Shown here: piece after piece, positions 32,697 to 40,892 of the stretch
Layout of the letters: every line of letters starts with the position of its first letter
How positions within the stretch are numbered: the first letter of the stretch is position 1
Origin: Bacteroidota bacterium
GTDB taxonomy: Bacteria; Bacteroidota; Bacteroidia; AKYH767-A; OLB10
Assembly: GCA_019136655.1 (NCBI GenBank)
Contig: JAGVTU010000005.1
Location: 62,001 to 126,000 of the forward strand
Direction: 5' to 3'
Length of the DNA stretch: 64,000 nucleotides
Notes under the pieces: generated by a model
Database searches by the model: none
Told to the model about the DNA's origin: nothing
What the model saw: the letters and a program-made list of their open reading frames with translations, nothing else
Translations under genes and position numbers: made by a program

Positions 32697-33983
32697 ATGC
32701 AGTTTGAAAATAATATTGAATTTGCCCGTCAGCTTGATAAAGAAGATGAGTTAAGTTCATTCAGAAAAAAATTTTTATTCCCCGAACATAAAGGCAAAAA
32801 AGTAATTTATTTCTGTGGCAATTCACTTGGATTGCAACCGGTAAATACACGCGAATACGTAAATCAGGAACTGAGCGACTGGGAAAAATTTGGTGTGGAA
32901 GGACACTTTCAGGCACAACACCCATGGTATCCCTATCATGAGTTTTTGAGAGATAATATGGCTCAGGTAGTGGGAGCACTCCCTCGCGAAACAGTTGTGA
33001 TGAACTCACTCACTGCAAATGTGCATTTTATGCTGGTGTCGTTTTACAGACCTGACGCCAAACGTTATAAAATTATTTGTGAGGCTTCTGCCTTTCCTTC
33101 TGACCAGTATGCTTTGCAGTCGCAGGCAAAGTTTCATGGCTACAGCCCAAAAGATGCCATCATCGAACTTAAACCCCGTGATGGTGAATATACACTTCGG
33201 CATGAGGATATATTGGCAGCAATCGAAAATCATAAAGACAGTCTGGCACTGGTGTTTTTAGGGAATCCAAATTATTACACCGGTCAGGTTTTTCAGATGA
33301 AAGAAATTACCGAAGCAGCACATCGTGTGGGAGCATTGGCAGGTTTCGATCTGGCACATGGAGCCGGAAATCTTGATTTGCATCTGCACGATTGGCAAGT
33401 GGACTTTGCTGTATGGTGTTCATATAAATATCTGAACGCAGGACCTGGTGGAGTGGCCGGAGCTTTTGTACATGAGAAGCACTGCGACAATACCGACCGC
33501 GTTCGTTTTGCAGGATGGTGGGGCAACGACCCTCAAACACGGTTTACCATGCCTCATGATTTTGTGCCGGTAAAAAGTGCCGACTCCTGGCAGCTGAGCA
33601 ATGCACCGGTATTGCCAATGGCAGCATTGCGGGCATCTCTCGAAATTTTTGCATCAGCAGGTATGGACAGACTTGTTGCAAAAAGAAAAAAGCTGAATAA
33701 TTTTCTGCGTTATGTAATTAATGAAGCAGTAACAGCCACAGGGCAACAGCAGAATATCATCATCGTCACTCCCGAGAATGAAAATGAACGTGGAGCACAG
33801 GTAAGCATGTTATGCAAAAAGAATGGTAAAAAAATATTCAGCTACCTCACCGATAACGGAGTGATTGCCGACTGGCGCGAGCCTGAGGTATTGCGGATGG
33901 CAGCTGTTCCGTTGTATAATTCTTTTGAAGATATTTTCAGTTTTGGAGAATATTTTAAACAGGCATTAGCACTTCATAAGTAA
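32697..33983 (+). CDS. kynU: Kynureninase
   Basis: PLP enzyme that cleaves kynurenine or 3-hydroxykynurenine to anthranilate or 3-hydroxyanthranilate and alanine. The 428-residue protein shows IYFCGNSLGLQPVNTREYVNQ, HPWYPYHE, VVMNSLTANVHFMLVSFYRP, GFDLAHGAGNLDLHLHDW, and the PLP-lysine block WCSYKYLNAGPGG. The segment RFAGWWGNDPQTRFTM is also characteristic. It overlaps the next gene (kmo) by one base (TAATG), so the two are coupled. With kmo next to it, the natural substrate is probably 3-hydroxykynurenine. Confidence 0.96.
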   Translation: MQFENNIEFARQLDKEDELSSFRKKFLFPEHKGKKVIYFCGNSLGLQPVNTREYVNQELSDWEKFGVEGHFQAQHPWYPYHEFLRDNMAQVVGALPRETVVMNSLTANVHFMLVSFYRPDAKRYKIICEASAFPSDQYALQSQAKFHGYSPKDAIIELKPRDGEYTLRHEDILAAIENHKDSLALVFLGNPNYYTGQVFQMKEITEAAHRVGALAGFDLAHGAGNLDLHLHDWQVDFAVWCSYKYLNAGPGGVAGAFVHEKHCDNTDRVRFAGWWGNDPQTRFTMPHDFVPVKSADSWQLSNAPVLPMAALRASLEIFASAGMDRLVAKRKKLNNFLRYVINEAVTATGQQQNIIIVTPENENERGAQVSMLCKKNGKKIFSYLTDNGVIADWREPEVLRMAAVPLYNSFEDIFSFGEYFKQALALHK

Positions 33984-35335
33984 TGAAAAACAAAAATATT
34001 GCAATCATAGGAGCAGGGCTGGTAGGCTCACTGCTTGCTATTTATCTGCGCAAAAGAGGTTATCAGGTTACACTGTATGAGCGCAGACCGGATATGCGTA
34101 AAGTAAATATTCCTGCAGGGCGAAGTATCAATCTTGCCCTCAGCGACCGTGGGTGGAAAGCATTGCGCGGTGTAGGAATTGAAGAGGCCATCAGAAAAAT
34201 CGGAATTCCAATGACACATCGCACCATGCACAGCATGGATGGAAAAATTACTACACAGCCTTACGGAAAAGACGGTCAGGGCATTTACGCAGTGTCCCGT
34301 GGAATTTTAAACTGCACTCTTCTGGACCTTGCAGAACAAAATGGTGTGAAAATATTTTTCGATGAAAGATGTACGGAAGTGGTGCTGGCAAAAAATGAAA
34401 TGCATTTCGAAAATCAGCAAACCTTTGAAAAATCCACAGCGCATGCAGATTTTATTTTTGGTGCTGATGGTGCATTTGCTGCAACACGCTTGCAAATGCA
34501 GTTGTCAACAGCGCAGTTTAATTACTCACAGTCGTATCTGGAACATGGTTATAAAGAACTTATGTTCACCGCCAATGCTGACGGTACACATCGCATCGAA
34601 AAAAATGCATTGCACATCTGGCCACGTGGAGGATATATGCTCATTGCACTTCCTAATCTGGACGGAACATTTACGGTTACGCTGTTTTTCCCGATGAAAG
34701 GAAATCCTTCGTTTGAATCGTTGCACAGCAAAGCAGAGGTAAAGAAATTTTTCAGTGATGTTTTTCCTGATGCTGTTCCGCTATTGCATGACCTGGAAGA
34801 AGATTTCTTCAACAACCCTACCGGCTCGCTGGTGACGGTGAAGTGTATGCCCTGGCATGTAGGCAATCAGCTTGCACTGATAGGTGATGCTGCTCATGCC
34901 ATTGTTCCTTTTTATGGGCAAGGCATGAACTGTGGTTTTGAAGATTGTACCATACTCAACGATTTGCTGAATGAACATCATGACGACTGGGAGAAAGTGA
35001 TTCCTGAATATGAACGTCTGCGTAAACCTGCTGCTGATGCAATAGGCGAACTGGCTGTAGATAATTTTATTGAAATGCGCGATCTGGTTGGTCAGCCTGA
35101 ATTTTTGCTGCGTAAAAAAATTGAAGGATGGTTTTATGAGAAGCATCCCGATAAATGGATGCCACTTTATTCAATGGTAACTTTCAGCCATATTCCATAC
35201 AACGAAGCACAGGCACGTGGAAACCGGCAAAATGTAATTATGGATAAAATTATGGCAATGCCAGACATTGAAAAAAAATGGAACAGCAGTGAAGTGGAAA
35301 ATGCCATTCTGAATCTGCTCAAAGTAAATTCATGA
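33983..35335 (+). CDS. kmo: Kynurenine 3-monooxygenase
   Basis: FAD-dependent hydroxylase that converts kynurenine to 3-hydroxykynurenine with NADPH and O2. The 450-residue protein has the FAD Rossmann motif IAIIGAGLVGSLLAIYLRKR, the arginine segment INLALSDRGWKALRGVG, the FADGAFAATR-like block FGADGAFAATRLQMQ, and the second FAD motif QLALIGDAAHAIVPFYGQGM. The C-terminus contains a hydrophobic stretch usual for this enzyme. It is coupled to kynU. Neither tryptophan dioxygenase nor 3-hydroxyanthranilate dioxygenase is in the window, so only the middle of the pathway is seen in this operon. Confidence 0.96.
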   Translation: MKNKNIAIIGAGLVGSLLAIYLRKRGYQVTLYERRPDMRKVNIPAGRSINLALSDRGWKALRGVGIEEAIRKIGIPMTHRTMHSMDGKITTQPYGKDGQGIYAVSRGILNCTLLDLAEQNGVKIFFDERCTEVVLAKNEMHFENQQTFEKSTAHADFIFGADGAFAATRLQMQLSTAQFNYSQSYLEHGYKELMFTANADGTHRIEKNALHIWPRGGYMLIALPNLDGTFTVTLFFPMKGNPSFESLHSKAEVKKFFSDVFPDAVPLLHDLEEDFFNNPTGSLVTVKCMPWHVGNQLALIGDAAHAIVPFYGQGMNCGFEDCTILNDLLNEHHDDWEKVIPEYERLRKPAADAIGELAVDNFIEMRDLVGQPEFLLRKKIEGWFYEKHPDKWMPLYSMVTFSHIPYNEAQARGNRQNVIMDKIMAMPDIEKKWNSSEVENAILNLLKVNS

Positions 35336-35466
35336 ATGGAACAAACGGGTTTAAAAAGGCCTTAACTGCTGCATTTAAACCTTGTATTTGCCACTTGAAA
35401 ATTATAATGGGATGAAGTCCTGCCTTTACATGGCAAAAGATTGATGCAGAGAGATTAAATTCCTTT

Positions 35467-35493
35467 AAATAAGTGTAATTCATACACTTATTT
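35467..35493. repeat. 11-base perfect inverted repeat at the PurF-like promoter
   Basis: AAATAAGTGTA (35467-35477) and TACACTTATTT (35483-35493) are exact reverse complements around ATTCA. The repeat ends 5 bases before the -7 element of the PurF-like gene and covers the place of its -33 element. It could be an operator or a terminator of kmo. Confidence 0.6.
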
Positions 35494-35498
35494 TTATT

Positions 35499-35506
35499 TA
35501 ATTTTG
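35499..35506 (+). promoter_or_regulatory. Bacteroidota -7 element for the PurF-like gene
   Basis: TAATTTTG lies 7 bases before the ATG at 35514, so the leader would be very short. The -33 region is occupied by the inverted repeat. Confidence 0.6.
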
Positions 35507-35513
35507 CATTCAA

Positions 35514-37415
35514 ATGTCTGACATCCTACACCACGAATGTGGCATAGCAATGATTCGTTTGCTGAAGCCACTTGATTATTACCGAAAAAAATACGGCACC
35601 TCATTTTACGCATTGAACAAGTTGTATCTGCTCATGGAAAAGCAGCACAACCGCGGACAGGATGGTGCAGGTGTGGCCAACATTAAGTTTGATGCCGATC
35701 CCGGAACGCGTTATATCAGTCGCTACCGCTCTAACGACAAACAGGCCATACAGGATATTTTCAATATGATTTTTACCAAATTCAACGAACGCACAAAAGG
35801 CGATCCTTCAAAATTAAACGATGTTGAATGGATGAAAAAAAATATGGCCTTCAGCGGTGAACTTTGGTTAGGGCATCTTCGCTATGGAACCTATGGCGGC
35901 AATGGCATTGAAGCATGTCATCCTTTTTTGCGTCAGAATAACTGGATGACACGCAATCTGGTGCTTGCAGGAAATTTTAATATGACCAATGTGGATGAGC
36001 TATTCGATAATCTTATCAGAATTGGTCAGCACCCCAAAGAGAAAGCCGATACAGTAACCGTTTTGGAAAACATCGGCCATTATCTGGATGAGGAAAACGA
36101 AAGACTTTACGATCAGTTCAAAGAACAGGGATATTCCAAACAGGAAATATCTCCTCTTATTGCAGAGCACCTGGATGTTGAAAGTATTCTTAAACATTCT
36201 TCAAAAAAATGGGATGGTGGTTATGTGATTGCAGGAATGATGGGACATGGTGATGCATTTGTGTTGCGCGACCCTGCAGGAATAAGACCTGCCTATATGT
36301 ATGCCGATGATGAAATTGTTGTAGTTGCAAGTGAGAGACCGGCCATTCAGACAGCGTTTAAACTTTCGTTTGAGCAGATTGAAGAAATAAAACCCGGACA
36401 TGCACTCATCATAAAAAAGAATGGCAAAATTTCAATGCCACAAATAAAGGAACCTACCGAACGTAATTCATGTTCTTTCGAACGTATTTATTTTTCGAGA
36501 GGAAGTGATGCAGAAATTTATCAGGAACGAAAAGAGTTGGGACGACAACTTTGTAAAAGTATTCTTCCTGCAGTGGACAATGATTTGCGGCATACAGTTT
36601 TTTCTTTCATACCCAATACGGCAGAGGTAGCATTTTATGGTATGATGCAGGGTATGGAAGATTACCTGCGCGATGTTCAGAAAAGAAAAATAAAAGCAGC
36701 AGGCAATCAGCTTACCGATGAAAAACTGAGTGAGATACTTGCAATCAGACCACGCTTCGAAAAAATTGCCATTAAGGATGTCAAGCTGCGTACGTTTATC
36801 ACCAATGATGATGACCGCAGCGATATGGTTACACATGTGTATGACATTACTTACGGTACACTGCAGAAAGGACAGGACAATCTGGTAGTGATTGACGACA
36901 GTATTGTGCGCGGAACAACACTTAAAAATTCCATCATCAGAATGCTCGATCGCCTGGAGCCTAAAAAAATAGTGATTGTTTCATCAGCACCACAAATACG
37001 TTATCCCGATTGTTATGGTATAGACATGGCACGTATTGGCGACCTCATTGCTTTTCGTGCAGCTATTGCATTGCTCGAAGAAAATAATCTCGAACATATC
37101 ATCGAAGAAACCTATGTGCATTGCAAGCAACAGCTTGAGCTTGGCGTGAATGAAATGAAAAACTATGTGCGCGATATTTACAAACCTTTCACTGCTGAAC
37201 AGATTTCGACAAAGATTGCCTCTATGCTGAAACCTGAAGATTGCAAAGCCGAAGTTGAAATTATTTTTCAGAAAATTGAAGACCTGCACGAAGCATGTCC
37301 GCATAACAAAGGCGACTGGTATTTTTCAGGAAATTACCCGACACCGGGAGGCAACAAAGTAGTGAGCCGTGCTTTTGTAAATTATATGCAGGGCATCAGC
37401 GCAAGAGCTTACTAA
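35514..37415 (+). CDS. Amidophosphoribosyltransferase-like protein (long form)
   Basis: A 633-residue class II glutamine amidotransferase fused to a phosphoribosyltransferase domain, as in PurF, which makes phosphoribosylamine. The catalytic Cys is C9 (HHECGIAMIR), implying removal of a short propeptide. The amidotransferase part has RGQDGAGVA, GHLRYGTYGGNG and GNFNMTNVDELF. The PRPP loop is LVVIDDSIVRGTTLKNSIIR (about residues 458-477). It is some 130-150 residues longer than standard PurF, with insertions in the N-terminal half. Bacteroidota often have such a long version beside normal PurF; whether this one is the purine enzyme or a paralogue cannot be decided here. Its stop overlaps the convergent DUF4258 gene by 4 bases. 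Confidence 0.85.
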   Translation: MSDILHHECGIAMIRLLKPLDYYRKKYGTSFYALNKLYLLMEKQHNRGQDGAGVANIKFDADPGTRYISRYRSNDKQAIQDIFNMIFTKFNERTKGDPSKLNDVEWMKKNMAFSGELWLGHLRYGTYGGNGIEACHPFLRQNNWMTRNLVLAGNFNMTNVDELFDNLIRIGQHPKEKADTVTVLENIGHYLDEENERLYDQFKEQGYSKQEISPLIAEHLDVESILKHSSKKWDGGYVIAGMMGHGDAFVLRDPAGIRPAYMYADDEIVVVASERPAIQTAFKLSFEQIEEIKPGHALIIKKNGKISMPQIKEPTERNSCSFERIYFSRGSDAEIYQERKELGRQLCKSILPAVDNDLRHTVFSFIPNTAEVAFYGMMQGMEDYLRDVQKRKIKAAGNQLTDEKLSEILAIRPRFEKIAIKDVKLRTFITNDDDRSDMVTHVYDITYGTLQKGQDNLVVIDDSIVRGTTLKNSIIRMLDRLEPKKIVIVSSAPQIRYPDCYGIDMARIGDLIAFRAAIALLEENNLEHIIEETYVHCKQQLELGVNEMKNYVRDIYKPFTAEQISTKIASMLKPEDCKAEVEIIFQKIEDLHEACPHNKGDWYFSGNYPTPGGNKVVSRAFVNYMQGISARAY

Positions 37416-37843
37416 TTACAGTCGCACTCATGTTCCACGCCTAAGTCAATGGTGGTGACTACCCGTGTAGTTGTTTTGCATGCAGCAAAAACAATACGCA
37501 CTTTTTGTCCGTCATTTGTGTTTCCTTCTATTGCATAAGTAGGGCAGGGCTTATCATTCAGGTTGCTCTTTTTATAATTGACAGTTCCGTTGCGCAGAAT
37601 TTCATTCACTTCGGCCTCGCTGATATTGCGGCATTGCATTCTGCAACGCGCATGCTGTGTGTATTCAAGAGTGCGGTAGCGCCATTCACTTCTTTTGTTA
37701 CGGCCATCATCTTTCCATGCCGGAGTTTCTTTTATGGGAGTTTCGCTGCTGTTGCGGCAACTTTTTATCCACTTTGCTGTTATTAATGCAATGGCAAGTA
37801 ATACAATCAGTAAAACAGAACCTTTAGCTGAACTTTTAGCCAT
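37412..37843 (-). CDS. DUF4258-domain membrane-anchored protein
   Basis: A 143-residue protein with one N-terminal membrane helix (VLLIVLLAIALITAKWI) and a periplasmic or lipid-anchored globular part of about 90 residues. The domain matches the DUF4258 pattern: YTQHARCRMQCRNISEAEVNEIL, then TYAIEGNTNDGQKVRIVFAA and a conserved TTRVVTTIDLG. The domain is rich in Cys (CRMQC, CP, AACK, CDC). Function unknown; DUF4258 is often found in toxin-like contexts, but this membrane-bound version has no partner. It is divergent from the ALDH7 gene. Confidence 0.75.
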   Translation of the reverse strand: MAKSSAKGSVLLIVLLAIALITAKWIKSCRNSSETPIKETPAWKDDGRNKRSEWRYRTLEYTQHARCRMQCRNISEAEVNEILRNGTVNYKKSNLNDKPCPTYAIEGNTNDGQKVRIVFAACKTTTRVVTTIDLGVEHECDCN

Positions 37844-37862
37844 AGAAAAGACTTATATTGTT

Positions 37863-37870
37863 TAATTTTG
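37863..37870 (+). promoter_or_regulatory. Bacteroidota -7 element for the ALDH7 gene
   Basis: TAATTTTG, 38 bases before the ATG at 37909; no TTG at normal spacing. Confidence 0.5.
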
Positions 37871-37908
37871 CAGACCAAAGTAAAACGTTTTTTTTAATAC
37901 ACAGAACA

Positions 37909-39468
37909 ATGAGTACAGCAGTAAAAACCGGATACGGTATAGAGAAAGCCCTGAAACAACTGGGAATTACGGAAATGAATAAAGGTGCAACCACAGGAAC
38001 AAAGTGGTTTGATACCAAAGGTGATATTCTCGAATCTTTTTCATCATCAGATGGTGAGCTTATTTCTAAAGTGAAGCAAGCAACTGCTGACGATTACGAA
38101 ACGATTATTCAAACAGCCCAACAGGCTTTTAAAGAATGGCGCATGTGGCCTGCTCCCAAGCGTGGAGAAGTAGTTCGCCAGATTGGAAATAAACTGCGTG
38201 AATATAAAGAGCCGTTAGGACAGCTGGTTTCTTATGAGATGGGAAAAATTTATCAGGAAGGCCTTGGCGAAGTTCAGGAGATGATTGACATCTGCGATTT
38301 TGCAGTAGGACTTTCACGCCAGTTACATGGGTTCACCATGCACAGCGAGCGACCCAAACATCGCATGTACGAACAATATCATCCGCTTGGGGTAGTTGGA
38401 GTGATTACCGCTTTCAACTTTCCGGTAGCTGTATGGAGCTGGAATGCCATGCTTGCAATGGTTTGTGGCGATACCATCGTTTGGAAACCATCATCAAAAG
38501 TTCCGCTTTGTGCTATAGCAGTACAAAACATCATTGCCTCAGTGCTTGAAGAAAATAAAGTTCCGGAAGGAGTGTGCAATCTGGTAGTGGCAAACTCCAA
38601 ACATGTTGGAGACAATTTTCTTGCTGACAACCGCGTGCCATTGATTTCGGCAACAGGCTCTACTCGTGTTGGCAAACGTGTAGCATCCATTGTGGGTGAG
38701 CGCTTAGGCCGCAGCCTTCTCGAACTCGGTGGAAACAATGCCATCATCATCACAGAACATGCCGATTTGGATATGGCAATCCGCGCAGTATTGTTTGGAG
38801 CAGTAGGCACAGCAGGACAACGTTGCACCAGCACACGCAGACTTATCATTCACGAAAGTGTGTTTGATACCTTTAAGAAAAAACTTGTAAGTGCTTATCA
38901 GCATATCCGTATCGGTCATCCATTGGATGCACATACTCTTGTTGGACCGTTGATTGATACCGGAGCAGTAAAAGATTTTCATCAGGCAATTGAGCGTGTA
39001 AAACAGGAAGGTGGAACCATACTTTATGGTGGTGAAACAATGACGGGTGAAGGTTTTGAAAGCGGCTGTTATGTAAAACCATGTATTGCTGAGGTTCCAA
39101 AAAATATTCCAATTGTATGTCACGAAACTTTTGCACCATTGCTTTACATCATGAAATACAAAACACTGGATCAGGCAATAGAAATGCAGAACGATGTTCC
39201 TCAGGGATTGTCATCAGCCATCTTCTCACGCAACATGCTCGAGACTGAAAAATTCCTTTCACACGAAGGAAGTGATTGCGGTATTGCCAATGTCAACATC
39301 GGAACATCAGGTGCAGAAATAGGAGGAGCTTTTGGTGGTGAAAAAGAAACCGGTGGAGGACGTGAGTCAGGAAGTGATGCATGGAAAGTGTATATGCGCA
39401 GACAAACAAACACCATCAATTATTCTACTGAACTGCCATTGGCACAGGGAATACATTTCGATATTTAA
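37909..39468 (+). CDS. ALDH7 family (alpha-aminoadipic semialdehyde) dehydrogenase
   Basis: A 519-residue NAD-dependent aldehyde dehydrogenase, most like ALDH7/AmaB, which oxidises 2-aminoadipate 6-semialdehyde in lysine breakdown. ALDH7 marks are YEMGKIYQEGLGEVQEMIDICDF-like residues, YHPLGVVGVITAFNFPVAVW, GDTIVWKPSSKVPL, the Glu in LLELGGNNAIIITEHA, the Cys in GTAGQRCTSTRRLI, and the C-terminal GGAFGGEKETGGGRESGSDA. The ATG at 37909 is chosen because the longer frame from 37858 covers the promoter. No lysine-catabolic genes adjoin; sufS follows after 18 bases. Confidence 0.88.
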   Translation: MSTAVKTGYGIEKALKQLGITEMNKGATTGTKWFDTKGDILESFSSSDGELISKVKQATADDYETIIQTAQQAFKEWRMWPAPKRGEVVRQIGNKLREYKEPLGQLVSYEMGKIYQEGLGEVQEMIDICDFAVGLSRQLHGFTMHSERPKHRMYEQYHPLGVVGVITAFNFPVAVWSWNAMLAMVCGDTIVWKPSSKVPLCAIAVQNIIASVLEENKVPEGVCNLVVANSKHVGDNFLADNRVPLISATGSTRVGKRVASIVGERLGRSLLELGGNNAIIITEHADLDMAIRAVLFGAVGTAGQRCTSTRRLIIHESVFDTFKKKLVSAYQHIRIGHPLDAHTLVGPLIDTGAVKDFHQAIERVKQEGGTILYGGETMTGEGFESGCYVKPCIAEVPKNIPIVCHETFAPLLYIMKYKTLDQAIEMQNDVPQGLSSAIFSRNMLETEKFLSHEGSDCGIANVNIGTSGAEIGGAFGGEKETGGGRESGSDAWKVYMRRQTNTINYSTELPLAQGIHFDI

Positions 39469-39486
39469 TTTTTTTCAACCTGAAGA

Positions 39487-40752
39487 ATGCAAGGCGAAGT
39501 AGCGGCTGCAACAAAATTTGATGTTGATGAAATCAGAAAGCAATTTCCGGTTTTGTCGCAGAAGGTTTATGGCAAGCCATTGATTTATTTTGACAATGCC
39601 GCCACTTCGCAAAAACCGTTAAGCGTGATTCAGGCTATTACGGAATATTATTCAACCTACAACTCCAATGTTCACAGAGGAGTGCATTTTCTCTCGCAGA
39701 AAGCTTCTGATGCTTATGATCAGGTGCGTGTCAAAGTGAAAGATTTTATCAATGCTCCTTCTGAAGAAGAAGTAATATTTACATCAGGAACAACAGACAG
39801 CATCAATTTAGTTGCTTATACGTGGGGACGAAAATTTATTAACGAAGGTGATGAAATAGTAATTTCTTCAATGGAACATCACAGCAATTTGGTGCCCTGG
39901 CAAATGCTATGCGAAGAGAAGAAAGCTGTGCTCAAAGTTGTTCCCATGAATGATGCTGGTGAATTGCAGCCCGATGATTTTCAAAAAACACTTTCACCGA
40001 AAACTCGTTTTGTTGCCATCACACATACTTCTAATTCGTTAGGTACCATCAATGCTGTGGAAGAAATGATAGGTATGGTTCGCAAACATTCAGAGAAAAT
40101 AAATTATGATGTTCCTGTGCTGATAGATGCAGCGCAGGCCATGATACATGAAAAGGTAGATGTTCAGCAACTCGATTGCGATTTCTTATGTTTTTCTTCT
40201 CACAAAATGTTGGGACCAACAGGCATGGGTGTGTTGTACGGCAAAGCATCACGACTGAACCAAATGCCGCCATGGCGCGGAGGTGGTGACATGATTAAAA
40301 GTGTGAGTTTTGAGAAAACAACTTTTAACGATATTCCTTATCGCTTTGAAGCAGGTACACCTCACATTGCAGGAGTGATAGGAATGGGAGCAGCTATTGA
40401 TTACCTGAACAGTTTGGACAGAAAAGCTGCATTGCAACATGAATTGCAACTGACACGACATGCACAGCATCTGTTAGCCAATATTGCCGGAGTTAAACTT
40501 ATTGGAACAGCAAAACATAAAACGAGTGTTGTTTCCTTCATCATCGAAGGTGTGAACGCCATGGATGCAGGCATGTATCTCGATACGCAGGGTATTGCAG
40601 TGCGCACCGGCCACCATTGCACAGAACCGTTGATGAACCGTTTGAACATTCCGGGAACCATTCGCGCTTCGTTTGCATTTTACAATACGCTCCACGAGGT
40701 TAACGTTTTTGGCGAAGCAGTTAAAAAAGCAATCGCTTTTTTAAAGCGATGA
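39487..40752 (+). CDS. sufS: Cysteine desulfurase SufS
   Basis: PLP enzyme that takes sulfur from cysteine for iron-sulfur cluster assembly. The 421-residue protein has YFDNAATSQKPLSVIQAI, SNVHRGVHFLSQKASDAYD, the PLP lysine in DFLCFSSHKMLGPTGMGVLY, RWGGGDMI-like PPWRGGGDMIKSV, and the active-site Cys in VRTGHHCTEPLM, which is the SufS-type (group II) loop. The sulfur acceptor SufE is encoded two genes downstream, with glnS between them. The rest of the suf operon (sufBCD) is not in the window. Confidence 0.95.
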   Translation: MQGEVAAATKFDVDEIRKQFPVLSQKVYGKPLIYFDNAATSQKPLSVIQAITEYYSTYNSNVHRGVHFLSQKASDAYDQVRVKVKDFINAPSEEEVIFTSGTTDSINLVAYTWGRKFINEGDEIVISSMEHHSNLVPWQMLCEEKKAVLKVVPMNDAGELQPDDFQKTLSPKTRFVAITHTSNSLGTINAVEEMIGMVRKHSEKINYDVPVLIDAAQAMIHEKVDVQQLDCDFLCFSSHKMLGPTGMGVLYGKASRLNQMPPWRGGGDMIKSVSFEKTTFNDIPYRFEAGTPHIAGVIGMGAAIDYLNSLDRKAALQHELQLTRHAQHLLANIAGVKLIGTAKHKTSVVSFIIEGVNAMDAGMYLDTQGIAVRTGHHCTEPLMNRLNIPGTIRASFAFYNTLHEVNVFGEAVKKAIAFLKR

Positions 40753-40865
40753 CTTTTGTTTTTATTCAGCTGTTTCACCCTTAGAAGTGATTTTTACGGT
40801 TACATCTTATAAGAAATTTCATAAGCTTACTGCATCAGTTGCCGGTATCGTTGAAGTAATTAACG

Positions 40866-40873
40866 TAATTTTG
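40866..40873 (+). promoter_or_regulatory. Bacteroidota -7 element for glnS
   Basis: TAATTTTG, 19 bases before the glnS ATG. A TTG at 40839-40841 lies 24 bases upstream, slightly beyond the usual spacing. Confidence 0.55.
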
Positions 40874-40892
40874 CAGCAGAATCCGAACAGTC

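Noticed and set aside
38379-38849. Minus-strand ORF of 156 codons within the ALDH7 gene
   Set aside because: Antisense shadow; the product has low complexity and no match to any known pattern.
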